Shown piece after piece: positions 52,923 through 60,902 of a stretch of DNA of 64,000 bases (its first letter is position 1; each line of letters starts with the position of its first letter). The DNA is from Streptomyces sp. TRM68416 (GTDB taxonomy: Bacteria; Actinomycetota; Actinomycetes; Streptomycetales; Streptomycetaceae): the NCBI RefSeq assembly GCF_014596915.1, contig NZ_JACVWU010000021.1, forward strand, positions 107,608 through 171,607, given 5' to 3'. The position numbers and the translations under genes are program-made. The notes under the pieces are model-generated. The model ran no database searches. It saw only the letters and a list, made by a program, of their open reading frames with translations, and had not been told where the DNA came from.

Positions 52923-53837
52923 ATGGCCGCTCTCGGATGGCTCACCCCCCGTAGGCGCTCCGCCACTGCGCGGAGCGTGTTGGCAGGCGAGGCCTCGGCT
53001 GAGGCAGCGCGCAAGTCCGTCCCCGAGTCCCTCCCGGAGGAGGAACCGGAGTTCCCGGTGCTGGGCGACGACAAGGCAGCCGCGTTCTTCGACCTGGACA
53101 ACACCGTGATGCAAGGCGCCGCGCTGTTCCACTTCGGCCGGGGCCTGTACAAGCGGAAGTTCTTCGAGACCCGCGACCTGGCGCGGTTCGCCTGGCAGCA
53201 GGCGTGGTTCAGGCTGGCGGGCGTCGAGGACCCGGAACACATGCAGGAGGCCCGCGACTCGGCACTGTCGATCGTGCAGGGCCACCGCGTCTCCGAGCTG
53301 ATGTCGATCGGCGAGGAGATCTACGACGAGTACATGGCCGAGCGCATCTGGCCGGGCACGCGCGCACTGGCCCAGGCCCACCTCGACGCGGGCCAGAAGG
53401 TGTGGTTGGTCACGGCGGCACCGGTCGAGATCGCCCAGGTGATCGCCCGCCGCCTCGGCCTGACCGGCGCGCTGGGCACGGTCGCGGAGTCGCTGGACGG
53501 CGTCTACACGGGCAAGCTGGTCGGCGAACCGCTGCACGGCCCGGCCAAGGCGGAGGCGGTGCGCGCCCTCGCCGCCGCGGAGGGACTGGACCTCTCCCGC
53601 TGCGCCGCGTACAGCGACAGCCACAACGACATCCCGATGCTCTCCCTGGTCGGCCACCCCTACGCCATCAACCCCGACACCAAGCTCCGCAAGCACGCCC
53701 GCGAACTGGACTGGCGCCTACGGGACTACCGCACGGGCCGCAAGGCCGCCAAGGTCGGCATCCCCGCCGCAGCAGGCGTAGGCGCGGTGGCGGGCGGCAC
53801 AGCAGCCGCCATCGCCATCTCCCGCCGCCGCCGCTGA
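52923..53837 (+). CDS. HAD-superfamily IB hydrolase (SerB-like)
   Basis: A 304-residue HAD phosphatase. Motif I is AAFFDLDNTVMQGAALFHF near 56, motif II LVTAAPVEIAQVIA near 163, and motif III with Asp pair AAYSDSHNDIPMLSLVG near 235, all typical of subfamily IB. The C-terminus has a hydrophobic Gly/Ala stretch (GIPAAAGVGAVAGGTAAAIAI) followed by RRRR, which may be a membrane anchor with a cytoplasmic basic tail. The N-terminal 50 residues are extra to the domain. An alternative start lies at ATG 52911. Substrate unknown. Confidence 0.85.
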   Translation: MAALGWLTPRRRSATARSVLAGEASAEAARKSVPESLPEEEPEFPVLGDDKAAAFFDLDNTVMQGAALFHFGRGLYKRKFFETRDLARFAWQQAWFRLAGVEDPEHMQEARDSALSIVQGHRVSELMSIGEEIYDEYMAERIWPGTRALAQAHLDAGQKVWLVTAAPVEIAQVIARRLGLTGALGTVAESLDGVYTGKLVGEPLHGPAKAEAVRALAAAEGLDLSRCAAYSDSHNDIPMLSLVGHPYAINPDTKLRKHARELDWRLRDYRTGRKAAKVGIPAAAGVGAVAGGTAAAIAISRRRR

Positions 53838-54465
53838 GCACGCACCTCCCCTGCGGACCGGCGAGCACCGGCCACGCAGTCCCCCGCCCCCTGAAGGGCC
53901 ACACCACCCACCCAGCCTGCGCGCAGCCGCGCCGCTGAGGCACGCGACCACCCCCACCCACCCACCCACCCAGCCTGCGGGCAGTCGTGCCGCTGGGGCG
54001 GCACGGGTGGGCGCAGGCGGCACCCCACCAGCGCCGGGCAGCGCGCCCCACCCCCACGCGCGCCCCCACGCACGCGCACCCCACACCCCACGCCAACCCC
54101 GCCCCACCCCCACCCCCACCCCGGTCACCTCTGATCACGAACGCCCCCCACCCCCCGATCCCGGCCAATCCCCGCCCCGCACCCCCAAACCCCCCTGTCC
54201 AGCCCCCTTGGCTGCACACGGCCACAACACGCCCCGCACCAGACCGAAATCCGATCCTTTCCGATCAACAACCTGTCACTGTGCGGCACTTGATCGACCG
54301 TCAATCGGTTACAGAAGCGACGTAATCGATGATTTGAGCAACTGGGTGTAGCAGCACCTACACGAAGCGTTATTCTCCTCAGACGCAATCCGGTACTGCT
54401 CCGTCGCTACGACGGGTGAACGGTCCCGCACTGCACGTGATGGAAGCTCTGCCTCTGGGAGTCCC
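53838..54465. other. Long leader/intergenic region before bldN
   Basis: About 630 bp with no supported gene. Bases 53940-54195 are strongly C/A-biased with many C runs, so the opposite strand is G-run rich; one repeat copy lies inside (53972-54049) with a degenerate partial copy near 53911. Bases 54240-54400 are A+T-richer and should hold the bldN promoter: GTGTAG/CTACAC forms an inverted repeat (54346-54363) and TATTCT (54371-54376) is a possible -10. In other Streptomyces bldN is repressed by BldD; I could not identify a clear BldD box. Confidence 0.55.
53972..54049. repeat. Dispersed palindromic repeat, copy C
   Basis: Third copy of the roughly 75-bp element seen at 46864 and 50494. It keeps GGCGGCACGGGTGGGCGCAGG and the following GCGGCACCCC but has a shortened first arm (GTGCCGC-TG). 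It lies in the region upstream of bldN. Confidence 0.8.
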
Positions 54466-55239
54466 GTGTACCCACACGTCGGGGTTGACGCCTCGGGCCT
54501 GGCTACGCTGCGCGCAACGGTCCAAGACCTACTGCGCGGCTTCGTCCCCACCGCGTACGCCGTCCCCGCCCTCGCCGTAGCCACCGCCCCCGTCGGCCCG
54601 TGCTACGCACTCGCCGACGGCGGCGCCGCCGTCGGCAGACGGGGACGTTCGGCCGGCGCCACCACCCCCCGGCGACCGGCCGCGGACAGCGACAGCGCCC
54701 GGATGATGGATCTCGTCGAGCGGGCGCAGGCCGGCGAGGCGGACGCGTTCGGCCGCCTCTACGACCAGTACAGCGACACCGTGTACCGGTACATCTACTA
54801 CCGCGTCGGCGGCAAGGCCACCGCCGAGGACCTGACGAGCGAGACCTTTCTGCGCGCGCTCAGAAGGATCGGCACCTTCACCTGGCAGGGCCGCGACTTC
54901 GGCGCCTGGCTCGTCACCATCGCCCGCAACCTCGTCGCCGACCACTTCAAGTCCAGCCGCTTCCGGCTGGAGGTCACCACCGGCGAGATGCTCGACGCCA
55001 ACGAGGTCGAGCGGTCCCCGGAGGACTCCGTACTGGAGTCCCTCTCCAACGCCGCCCTCCTGGACGCCGTACGACGGCTCAACCCCCAGCAGCAGGAGTG
55101 CGTCACACTCCGCTTCCTGCAGGGCCTCTCGGTCGCGGAGACCGCCCGCGTCATGGGCAAGAACGAGGGCGCCATCAAGACCCTCCAGTACCGGGCCGTG
55201 CGCACCCTGGCCCGACTCCTCCCGGACGACGCCCGCTGA
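54466..55239 (+). CDS. bldN: Developmental ECF sigma factor BldN
   Basis: A 257-residue extracytoplasmic-function sigma factor needed for aerial hyphae formation in Streptomyces. Residues 1 to about 85 (YPHVGVDASGLATLRATVQDL onward) are a long N-terminal extension that is removed proteolytically in S. coelicolor. Region 2 has DAFGRLYDQYSDTVYRYIYYR and FTWQGRDFGAWLVTIARNLVADHFK; region 4 has LNPQQQECVTLRFLQGLSVAETARVMGKNEGAIKTLQYRAVRTL. GTG 54466 has GGGAG just upstream. The anti-sigma gene rsbN follows after 233 bp with its own candidate promoter. Confidence 0.96.
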   Translation: MYPHVGVDASGLATLRATVQDLLRGFVPTAYAVPALAVATAPVGPCYALADGGAAVGRRGRSAGATTPRRPAADSDSARMMDLVERAQAGEADAFGRLYDQYSDTVYRYIYYRVGGKATAEDLTSETFLRALRRIGTFTWQGRDFGAWLVTIARNLVADHFKSSRFRLEVTTGEMLDANEVERSPEDSVLESLSNAALLDAVRRLNPQQQECVTLRFLQGLSVAETARVMGKNEGAIKTLQYRAVRTLARLLPDDAR

Positions 55240-55313
55240 CCGTGCACCCTCAGTAGCAACCAACTCGCTTTCCGTGAAAGTCCGTTGACTCCCCGATCCG
55301 ATCATCCGCCGTC

Positions 55314-55342
55314 CGTAACCCAAGTGCCGCGACGCTCGTTGT
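55314..55342 (+). promoter_or_regulatory. Candidate BldN-dependent promoter of rsbN
   Basis: CGTAAC (55314-55319) and CGTTGT (55337-55342) with a 17-bp spacer match the recalled BldN promoter pattern CGTAAC / CGTTGA closely. It lies in the bldN-rsbN gap, about 130 bp before rsbN. rsbN is a known BldN target, which would make a feedback loop. Confidence 0.6.
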
Positions 55343-55472
55343 GCGGGATGCAGGCTCCCTGTGGTCACTACCCGACCACCTCCGGTCACTCGATCGTGTG
55401 GATGTGGTCAGGGTGTGCAACCCTCAGGACCCCCTGGGGAGTCGACCGTCATGACGAGAGGAGGTGCCGCCA

Positions 55473-56714
55473 GTGATCGCGAACGTATCGGCACACCGGC
55501 GGGCGAACGCCTTCGCCCAGGCCCTGGAGGAGCAGTCCGACCGGGGCACGGCGGCCGAGCAGCCCGAAGGATCGGCACCGGCTCCGGCTGCTGCGGAGCA
55601 GACCGAGCAGGGCCTTCTGTTGGCCCTCGCGACGTCTCTCGGCGAGCTGCCCAAGCCGGAACTGGATCCCGAGGTCAAGGTCGTCCAGCGGGCCCAGCTC
55701 GTGGCCGCGATGGAGGCCATGCTGCTGGAGGGCACCGCAGGGGGCGGAGCGGACACGTCGGTACCCGAGCAGCGCTCCCCCCGCGGCCGGGGCGCACACC
55801 GGGCGAGCCCGCTCGGCAAACTGCGACCGCGTTCCCGGCTCACCAAGGGCCTCGCCGCGGGCGGCCTCAGCGTCGGGGTGGCCGCAGGCGCCTTCGGCGG
55901 TGTCGCCGCGGCCAGCGGTGACGCCCTGCCCGGCGACTCCCTCTACGGCCTCAAGCGCGGCATCGAGGACTTCAAGCGCGGCCTCGCGGACGGCGACAGC
56001 GAGCGCGGCGAGGCCTACCTCGACCAGGCCTCCACCCGCCTGAGCGAGGCCCGCCGACTGATGGAGCGCGGCCGCGGCGGCCACCTCGACCACGAGTCCC
56101 TCGGCGAGATCCGCCGCGCCCTGTCCGGCATGCGGCACGACGCCTCCGAGGGCCACCGCCTGCTCTCCGCGGCCTACGAGGCGGACCCGGACTCCCTGGG
56201 CCCCATGCAGACGCTCTCGGCCTTCTCCCGCTCGCACCGCGACGTCTGGGGCGCCCTGCGCGACCGGCTCCCGGTGCAGCTGGGCGATGTCAGTCAGCAG
56301 GTGTCGTCGGTGTTCGACGCCATAGACGAAGACGTCGCCCCGCTGGAGTCCCTGCTCCCGCAGCCACCCACCGAAACCGGCGGCGACGGCAAGCGGCAGG
56401 GCGGTTCCTCCTCCGCGTCCACCGGCACCTCCGGTACGGACAGCCCGGCGGCCCCCAGCAGCGGCAGCGGCACCTCCGACGACGGCCAGTCCGGCACCGG
56501 CAGCCCCAGCAGGTCCGCCGCCGGCTCCGGCAGCACGGACGAAGGCCTGCTCGGCGGCGGCACCGGCGGCCTGCTCGAACCGCCGAAGGACAGCACCGGC
56601 AGCACCGCACCGTCCACCAGCAACCCGCCGACCACCCAGCCGGACGTCACGCTCCCGCCGCTGCTCCCGGGCCTGCTCCCCGGCCTCGGCATCGACAGCG
56701 AGGACGCCAACTAG
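55473..56714 (+). CDS. rsbN: Anti-sigma factor RsbN (DUF5667)
   Basis: A 413-residue membrane anti-sigma factor that holds BldN inactive. The N-terminal 100 or so residues form the cytoplasmic sigma-binding part (FAQALEEQSDRG, LATSLGELPKPELDPEVKVVQRAQLVAAMEAML). One membrane segment (LAAGGLSVGVAAGAFGGVAAAS) follows near 130. The external DUF5667 domain has GDSLYGLKRGIEDFKRGLADGDSERGEAYLDQA. The last 150 residues are Ser/Gly/Thr-rich and then Pro/Leu-rich. GTG 55473 is preferred because AGGAGG lies eight bases upstream; GTG 55464 overlaps that site. The perfect hairpin at 56735 ends transcription. Confidence 0.92.
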   Translation: MIANVSAHRRANAFAQALEEQSDRGTAAEQPEGSAPAPAAAEQTEQGLLLALATSLGELPKPELDPEVKVVQRAQLVAAMEAMLLEGTAGGGADTSVPEQRSPRGRGAHRASPLGKLRPRSRLTKGLAAGGLSVGVAAGAFGGVAAASGDALPGDSLYGLKRGIEDFKRGLADGDSERGEAYLDQASTRLSEARRLMERGRGGHLDHESLGEIRRALSGMRHDASEGHRLLSAAYEADPDSLGPMQTLSAFSRSHRDVWGALRDRLPVQLGDVSQQVSSVFDAIDEDVAPLESLLPQPPTETGGDGKRQGGSSSASTGTSGTDSPAAPSSGSGTSDDGQSGTGSPSRSAAGSGSTDEGLLGGGTGGLLEPPKDSTGSTAPSTSNPPTTQPDVTLPPLLPGLLPGLGIDSEDAN

Positions 56715-56734
56715 GCATGGCGTAGGCATAGGCA

Positions 56735-56784
56735 GTACGGCGACGGGGGCGCCCTCCTCACGAAGGGCGCCCCCGTCGCCGTAC
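56735..56784. terminator. Strong bidirectional hairpin terminator
   Basis: A perfect 21-bp stem (56735-56755 with 56764-56784) and an 8-nt loop lies between the convergent rsbN and acyltransferase genes. Confidence 0.88.
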
Positions 56785-56823
56785 AAACGTTTCTTCAGCC
56801 CGGGACCCGACCGGCCGAAGACG

Positions 56824-57876
56824 TCAGAAGAACACCGACCGCCGCTGCACCAAGAGCTTGTACAGCGTGTGCTGGATCTGTTCCCTGACCTGGTCGGTCA
56901 GGTTGAACATCAGCATCGGGTCCTCGGCCGCCTCCGGCGGATAGCCGTCCGTGGGAATCGGCTCGCCGAACTGGATCGTCCACTTCGTGGGGAGCGGAAC
57001 CGCGCCCAGCGGGCCCAGCCACGGGAAGGTCGGCGTCAGCGGGAAGTACGGGAAGCCCAGGAGCCGGGCCAGCGTCCTGGCGTTGCCGATCATCGGGTAG
57101 ATCTCCTCCGCGCCGACGATCGAGCACGGGATGATCGGGGCGCCCTGCCGCAGCGCGGTGGAGACGAAGCCGCCGCGGCCGAAGCGCTGGAGCTTGTAGC
57201 GCTCACTGAACGGCTTGCCGATGCCCTTGAAGCCCTCCGGCATCACCCCGACCAGCTCGCCCTGGCCCAGCAGCCGCTCGGCGTCCTCCGCGCAGGCCAG
57301 CGTGTGACCCAGTTTGCGGGCCAGCTCGTTGACCACGGGCAGCATGAAGACCAGGTCCGCCGCCAGGAGCCGCAGATGACGGCCGGCGGGATGGTTGTCG
57401 TGGACGGCGACCTGCATCATCAGGCCGTCCAGCGGCAGCGTGCCGGAATGGTTGGCGACGATCAGCGCCCCGCCCTCGGACGGGATGTTCTCCACGCCCT
57501 TCACCTCGACCCGGAAGTACTTCTCGTACACCGGGCGCAGCAGGGACATCAGGACCTGGTCGGTGAGTTCCTCGTCGTAGCCGAAGTCATCGACCTCGTA
57601 CTCCCCGGTGAGGCGGCGGCGCAGGAAGGACAGGCCCCCGGCGATACGTCGCTCCAGACCGCCGCCGTCCTGCGGCTCCTGCGGCCGCTGCTCCTCATGG
57701 GTCACAGGTACATCATCCTGCGCGGCCGCCCTGCTGGGCAGGGGCTGGACCTCGCGGACCAGCGCGGGCTCACCGCTCTTGAGCCGGCTCCCCGCGCTCC
57801 GGCGCCGCGGCGACCGCTGCACGGTGCCGCCGCGGGACCGGTCGTCGTCGAACGGAATGACCTTGGCATCCGCCAT
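56824..57876 (-). CDS. Lysophospholipid acyltransferase (PlsC-like)
   Basis: A 350-residue acyltransferase. The HxxxxD-type motif is IVANHSGTLPLDGLM near residue 153. The second motif reads GVMPEGFKGIGKPFSERYKLQRFGRGGF and the third APIIPCSIVGAEEIYP. The N-terminal 90 residues are polar and probably disordered. ATG 57876 has GAGGAGC about ten bases upstream. The epimerase gene lies directly upstream, 14 bp away, so the two are co-transcribed. It presumably acylates a glycerophospholipid, though the acceptor is not certain. Confidence 0.87.
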   Translation of the reverse strand: MADAKVIPFDDDRSRGGTVQRSPRRRSAGSRLKSGEPALVREVQPLPSRAAAQDDVPVTHEEQRPQEPQDGGGLERRIAGGLSFLRRRLTGEYEVDDFGYDEELTDQVLMSLLRPVYEKYFRVEVKGVENIPSEGGALIVANHSGTLPLDGLMMQVAVHDNHPAGRHLRLLAADLVFMLPVVNELARKLGHTLACAEDAERLLGQGELVGVMPEGFKGIGKPFSERYKLQRFGRGGFVSTALRQGAPIIPCSIVGAEEIYPMIGNARTLARLLGFPYFPLTPTFPWLGPLGAVPLPTKWTIQFGEPIPTDGYPPEAAEDPMLMFNLTDQVREQIQHTLYKLLVQRRSVFF

Positions 57877-57890
57877 CGTTGATGCGCTCC

Positions 57891-58952
57891 TCAGTTGGCG
57901 CTCTGCGTCGGGGGGTGGCCGCTGCCCGCCAGGGGCAGCGTGGCGATCCGGTCGACGGCCCCCGCAAGGGCCTCCGGCGGCAGGAGTCCGGGTCCGCGGC
58001 TGCGCGCGAAGTCCGCGAAGGTCTCGGCCGTCGTGTACTTCGGCTTGAAACCGAGCGTCTCCCGCATCTGGTCCGTCGCCACGACCCGGCCGTGGGTCAG
58101 CAACCGGATCTGCTCGGGTGAGAAGTCCGTCATGCCCAGCGTACGGACCAGGGAGCCCGCCCAGGTGACGGCAGGCAGGAGCAGGGGCACGGTGGGCCGC
58201 CCGAGCCGCCGCGAGCACTGGGAGAGCAGCAGGACGCCGTCGCCGGCGATGTTGAAGGTGCCGCTGTTGAGCGTGCCCCGCTCCGGTTCGTGCGAGGCGA
58301 TCCGCAGCACCTCGATCACGTCGTCCTCGTGCACGAACTGCAGCCGCGGGTCGTACCCGAACACGGTCGGCAGCACGGGCAGCGAGAAGTACGAGGCGAG
58401 CGGCGAGTCCGCGGCCGGCCCCAGGATGTTGGCGAACCGCAGCACGCACACCGCGACATCGGGCCGCCGCCGCGCGAACCCGCGCACATATCCCTCGACC
58501 TCGACCGTGTCCTTGGCGAACCCGCCGCTGGGCAGGGACTTGGGCGGCGTGGTCTCGGTGAACACCGCCGGATCCCGGGGCGCGGACCCGTACACGTTCG
58601 TACTGGACTTCACCACCAGCCGCTTCACGTTCGGGGACTTCTGACACGCGCCGAGCAGCTGCATCGTCCCGATGACGTTGGTCTCCTTGACCGTCGTACG
58701 GCTGCCACTGCCGAGCGCCGTACCGGTCACGTCCATGTGTACGACCGTATCGGCGGCCGTCTCGGCGAGCACCCGCGCGATGGTGGCCTGCCGGATGTCG
58801 GCCTGGATGAAGTCGGCGCCGCCCAGATGATGCTCGGGCGGGACCGCGTCCACGGCGATCACCCGCTCCACCTGTGGGTCACGCTGGATGCGTCGTACGA
58901 AACGGCCCCCCAACTGGCGAGCCACTCCGGTCACGAGCACGACCTTGCCCAA
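57891..58952 (-). CDS. NAD-dependent epimerase/dehydratase (SDR)
   Basis: A 353-residue extended short-chain dehydrogenase. The nucleotide-binding start is VVLVTGVARQLGGRFVRRI, close to TGxxGxxG but with a changed spacing. DFIQADIRQATIARVL, VHMDVTGTALGSG and NVIGTMQLLGAC follow. The catalytic YxxxK is not obvious, since the region reads GGFAKDTVEVEGYVRGFAR; activity may differ from classical epimerases. TTG 58952 has GGAAGG eight bases upstream and is preferred over long N-terminal extensions. It is co-transcribed with the acyltransferase. Confidence 0.85.
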   Translation of the reverse strand: MGKVVLVTGVARQLGGRFVRRIQRDPQVERVIAVDAVPPEHHLGGADFIQADIRQATIARVLAETAADTVVHMDVTGTALGSGSRTTVKETNVIGTMQLLGACQKSPNVKRLVVKSSTNVYGSAPRDPAVFTETTPPKSLPSGGFAKDTVEVEGYVRGFARRRPDVAVCVLRFANILGPAADSPLASYFSLPVLPTVFGYDPRLQFVHEDDVIEVLRIASHEPERGTLNSGTFNIAGDGVLLLSQCSRRLGRPTVPLLLPAVTWAGSLVRTLGMTDFSPEQIRLLTHGRVVATDQMRETLGFKPKYTTAETFADFARSRGPGLLPPEALAGAVDRIATLPLAGSGHPPTQSAN

Positions 58953-59178
58953 GATCAGCGCCTTCCTTCCAGCACTCGTCCCTGCACCCTGCCCGCGTTC
59001 CCCGTGTGCGGCCAACTTAGCGGGTTGTTGTTGCGCTGTGATGACCGCCCAATGCACGAAGTGACGACATCGGCGGACGTACGAACAGACCAAGCCATGT
59101 GCCACACATGCGTACGCCCGCGATCCTCCGCCCCCGCACAGTGCCACGCCCGTGTGCACGAGCCGGCCCCGCTATGCG

Positions 59179-59212
59179 TGTGGCCCCCCACCAGGATCGG
59201 TGGGGGGCCACA
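59179..59212. terminator. Hairpin terminator after the small basic protein gene
   Basis: TGTGGCCCCCCACC (59179-59192), a 6-nt loop and the full complement at 59199-59212 form a 14-bp stem downstream of the minus-strand gene at 59238. Confidence 0.85.
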
Positions 59213-59237
59213 GTCACGCCTGCTTTCGCGGCGCCGC

Positions 59238-59336
59238 TTACTTCTTGTTGCGACGCTGAACGCGCGTGCGCTTGAGCAGCTTGCGGTGCTTCTTCTTGGC
59301 CATCCGCTTGCGCCGCTTCTTGATAACAGAGCCCAC
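59238..59336 (-). CDS. Very small basic protein, AURKAIP1/COX24-domain
   Basis: A 32-residue protein, too short for most gene finders: VGSVIKKRRKRMAKKKHR, then KLLKRTRVQRRNKK. It is almost entirely Lys/Arg and matches the AURKAIP1/COX24 family universally found in actinobacteria; this family is thought to be a ribosome-associated peptide. GTG 59336 has GAGGG about eight bases upstream, and a clear terminator follows. Confidence 0.9.
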   Translation of the reverse strand: MGSVIKKRRKRMAKKKHRKLLKRTRVQRRNKK

Positions 59337-59481
59337 GACTACCCTCGCTCACTTCTCATCACTCGGTGTTTGGGCGCCATGGGCCCACACGACCTACGAG
59401 GGGCTAGCCTACCCGCCCGAGCGCTGAGGTCGTAATCGAGGGGACGGGGGGATCCTTGCGAAGCCCCCTCGCCCACCGTCG

Positions 59482-59694
59482 TCAGGCGGTTTCCACCCCC
59501 ACGTAGCTCTCGCGGAGATACTCGTGAACCGCTTGCTCGGGGACGCGGAAGGACCGCCCCACCCGGATCGCAGGCAGATGACCGCTGTGCACCAACCGGT
59601 ACACGGTCATCTTCGACACTCGCATCACCGAGGCGACTTCCGCCACGGTAAGGAACTGAACCTCGTTCAGAGGCCTCTCGCCAGCTGCAGCCAT
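59482..59694 (-). CDS. bdtA: Small MerR/excisionase-type DNA-binding protein BdtA
   Basis: A 70-residue winged-helix protein: FLTVAEVASVMRVSKMTVYRL, then VHSGHLPAIRVGRSFRVPEQAV. The first helix pair is the DNA-binding excisionase-like motif. In S. coelicolor the equivalent gene a few places after bldN is bdtA, a BldN-dependent target (recalled from the literature; gene order fits). I see no good BldN promoter in the 100 bp before it. The start at ATG 59694 matches the domain better than the in-frame upstream start. Confidence 0.75.
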   Translation of the reverse strand: MAAAGERPLNEVQFLTVAEVASVMRVSKMTVYRLVHSGHLPAIRVGRSFRVPEQAVHEYLRESYVGVETA

Positions 59695-59823
59695 GACACA
59701 CCTGAACCTTCCGCACTCGACGGCCACCGGCTTCCCCTTCCGGTGACTCTTCGTCGCTGCGTGCTCACTCCCCAATGTAGGGGCGGGTGATGCGAGTGGG
59801 GAAGAGGTGCACCCATCGGCGCC

Positions 59824-60639
59824 CTACTGTGACAGACACGCTCGATTGAGTACGTAGCGGGTAAGCGGCCGGTAGTAATCAGACCGCACAGCGTCATCAA
59901 GTGGAACGACGACGGACACCACCCCCTCGGCCTCCCCCACGAAGAGCGCAGGGTCATCGGTATCGGCGAGCCCAATGGCCTCAAACCCGAGCTGACCTGC
60001 CCCGCAGACCCAGCCGTGATCCCCGATGACAAGCTCGGGCAGGGGGCCACCGGCCTCCGCGGCCGCGGCCAGCGCGGTACGAACCGGGAGCGGTGAGTGC
60101 GTGTGTGCGCCGGGCTCACAACCGGAGCCCGAGGGGCCGGGTTCCCGCACGAACGCGACTCCTCGTACGTAGTCAAGGTTGTACGTGCGTAGGCCGAACC
60201 GGGTCGTTATGTCGACACAGCGACCCTGCGCCGGGGTGAGTACGGCACATCCCACCGCCGAGAGCGCGTCTGCCAAGGCGGCGTAGAACCCGAGCAGCCG
60301 ATGCGGATGCCCGGTCCCCAGCAACACCGGCGCCCTACGCTGCGCGACAGCCGCGAGCCGCTCCGCGAAGGCGTCCAGCGCGGCCACCGTCCGCTCAGGA
60401 TCGATCACATCATGGCCTGAGACGCACCGAGGATCGGCCGAAACCCCACACTTGTCCGCCATCAACCCGATCAAATCCCGCTGCCCCCACGACCACTCAG
60501 GATCGATCCCGATCAGCACCCGAGGATCCCGAGCCGCGAAAAGCCGATAACTCCGCAGACTCTCCTCCCGCGAGGTCGCCACCACCCCCGCAAGACGAGC
60601 AGCAAGCAGATGAGCCCGCAGAGCTCCAACGGTCAACAC
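59824..60639 (-). CDS. Phosphatase-like hypothetical protein
   Basis: A protein of about 271 residues conserved in Streptomyces beside bldN, usually annotated as a phosphatase. It has LRSYRLFAARDPRVLIGIDPEW, a segment PVLLGTGHPHRLLGFYAALADAL and VIGDHGWVCGAGQLGFEAIGLADTDDPALF. I do not recognise a standard catalytic motif. GTG 60639 (VLTVGALRAHLLAARLAG) is preferred because translation upstream of it runs into repeat sequence. Confidence 0.7.
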   Translation of the reverse strand: MLTVGALRAHLLAARLAGVVATSREESLRSYRLFAARDPRVLIGIDPEWSWGQRDLIGLMADKCGVSADPRCVSGHDVIDPERTVAALDAFAERLAAVAQRRAPVLLGTGHPHRLLGFYAALADALSAVGCAVLTPAQGRCVDITTRFGLRTYNLDYVRGVAFVREPGPSGSGCEPGAHTHSPLPVRTALAAAAEAGGPLPELVIGDHGWVCGAGQLGFEAIGLADTDDPALFVGEAEGVVSVVVPLDDAVRSDYYRPLTRYVLNRACLSQ

Positions 60640-60717
60640 GGATGCGATGCTGACGGACAGAACCCCCCTGACACCCCCAGAACCCCGAAAGACCCCACGG
60701 TTGGCGTAAACACCCCC

Positions 60718-60745
60718 AGCCCGTCCGGCGCTTGAGGACGAGGCG
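60718..60745. repeat. Short intergenic repeat, copy 1
   Basis: CAGCCCGTCCGGCGCTTGAG followed by GACGAGGC. The same sequence recurs at 60785. From memory, this element is common in Streptomyces intergenic regions. Confidence 0.7.
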
Positions 60746-60784
60746 GCAGCCCCAGGGTGCCTTTGCCGACGCCGGTCGATATAT

Positions 60785-60855
60785 CCAGCCCGTCCGGCGC
60801 TTGAGGACAAGGCCGTTCAGGCCGAAGCGGGGGTCTGGGGGCGCAGCCCCCAGGG
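60785..60855. repeat. Short intergenic repeat, copy 2, with hairpin
   Basis: A second copy of the 60718 element, continued by CTGGGGGC-GCA-GCCCCCAG (60835-60853), an 8-bp stem that may end transcription of the acuC gene. The two copies are 67 bp apart. Confidence 0.7.
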
Positions 60856-60902
60856 ACGGGACGGGTAGGGGCGGCGGGGGCGAAAGAACACCCCACCCAC
60901 CC

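Noticed and set aside
54300..54330. TTAC...GTAA inverted repeat before bldN as a BldD box
   Set aside because: The spacing between the half sites is 9 nt, not the 5 nt between AC and GT in the recalled BldD consensus.
58953..59159. N-terminal extension of the epimerase beyond TTG 58952
   Set aside because: The extra residues precede the nucleotide-binding strand without family support, while TTG 58952 has GGAAGG at proper distance.
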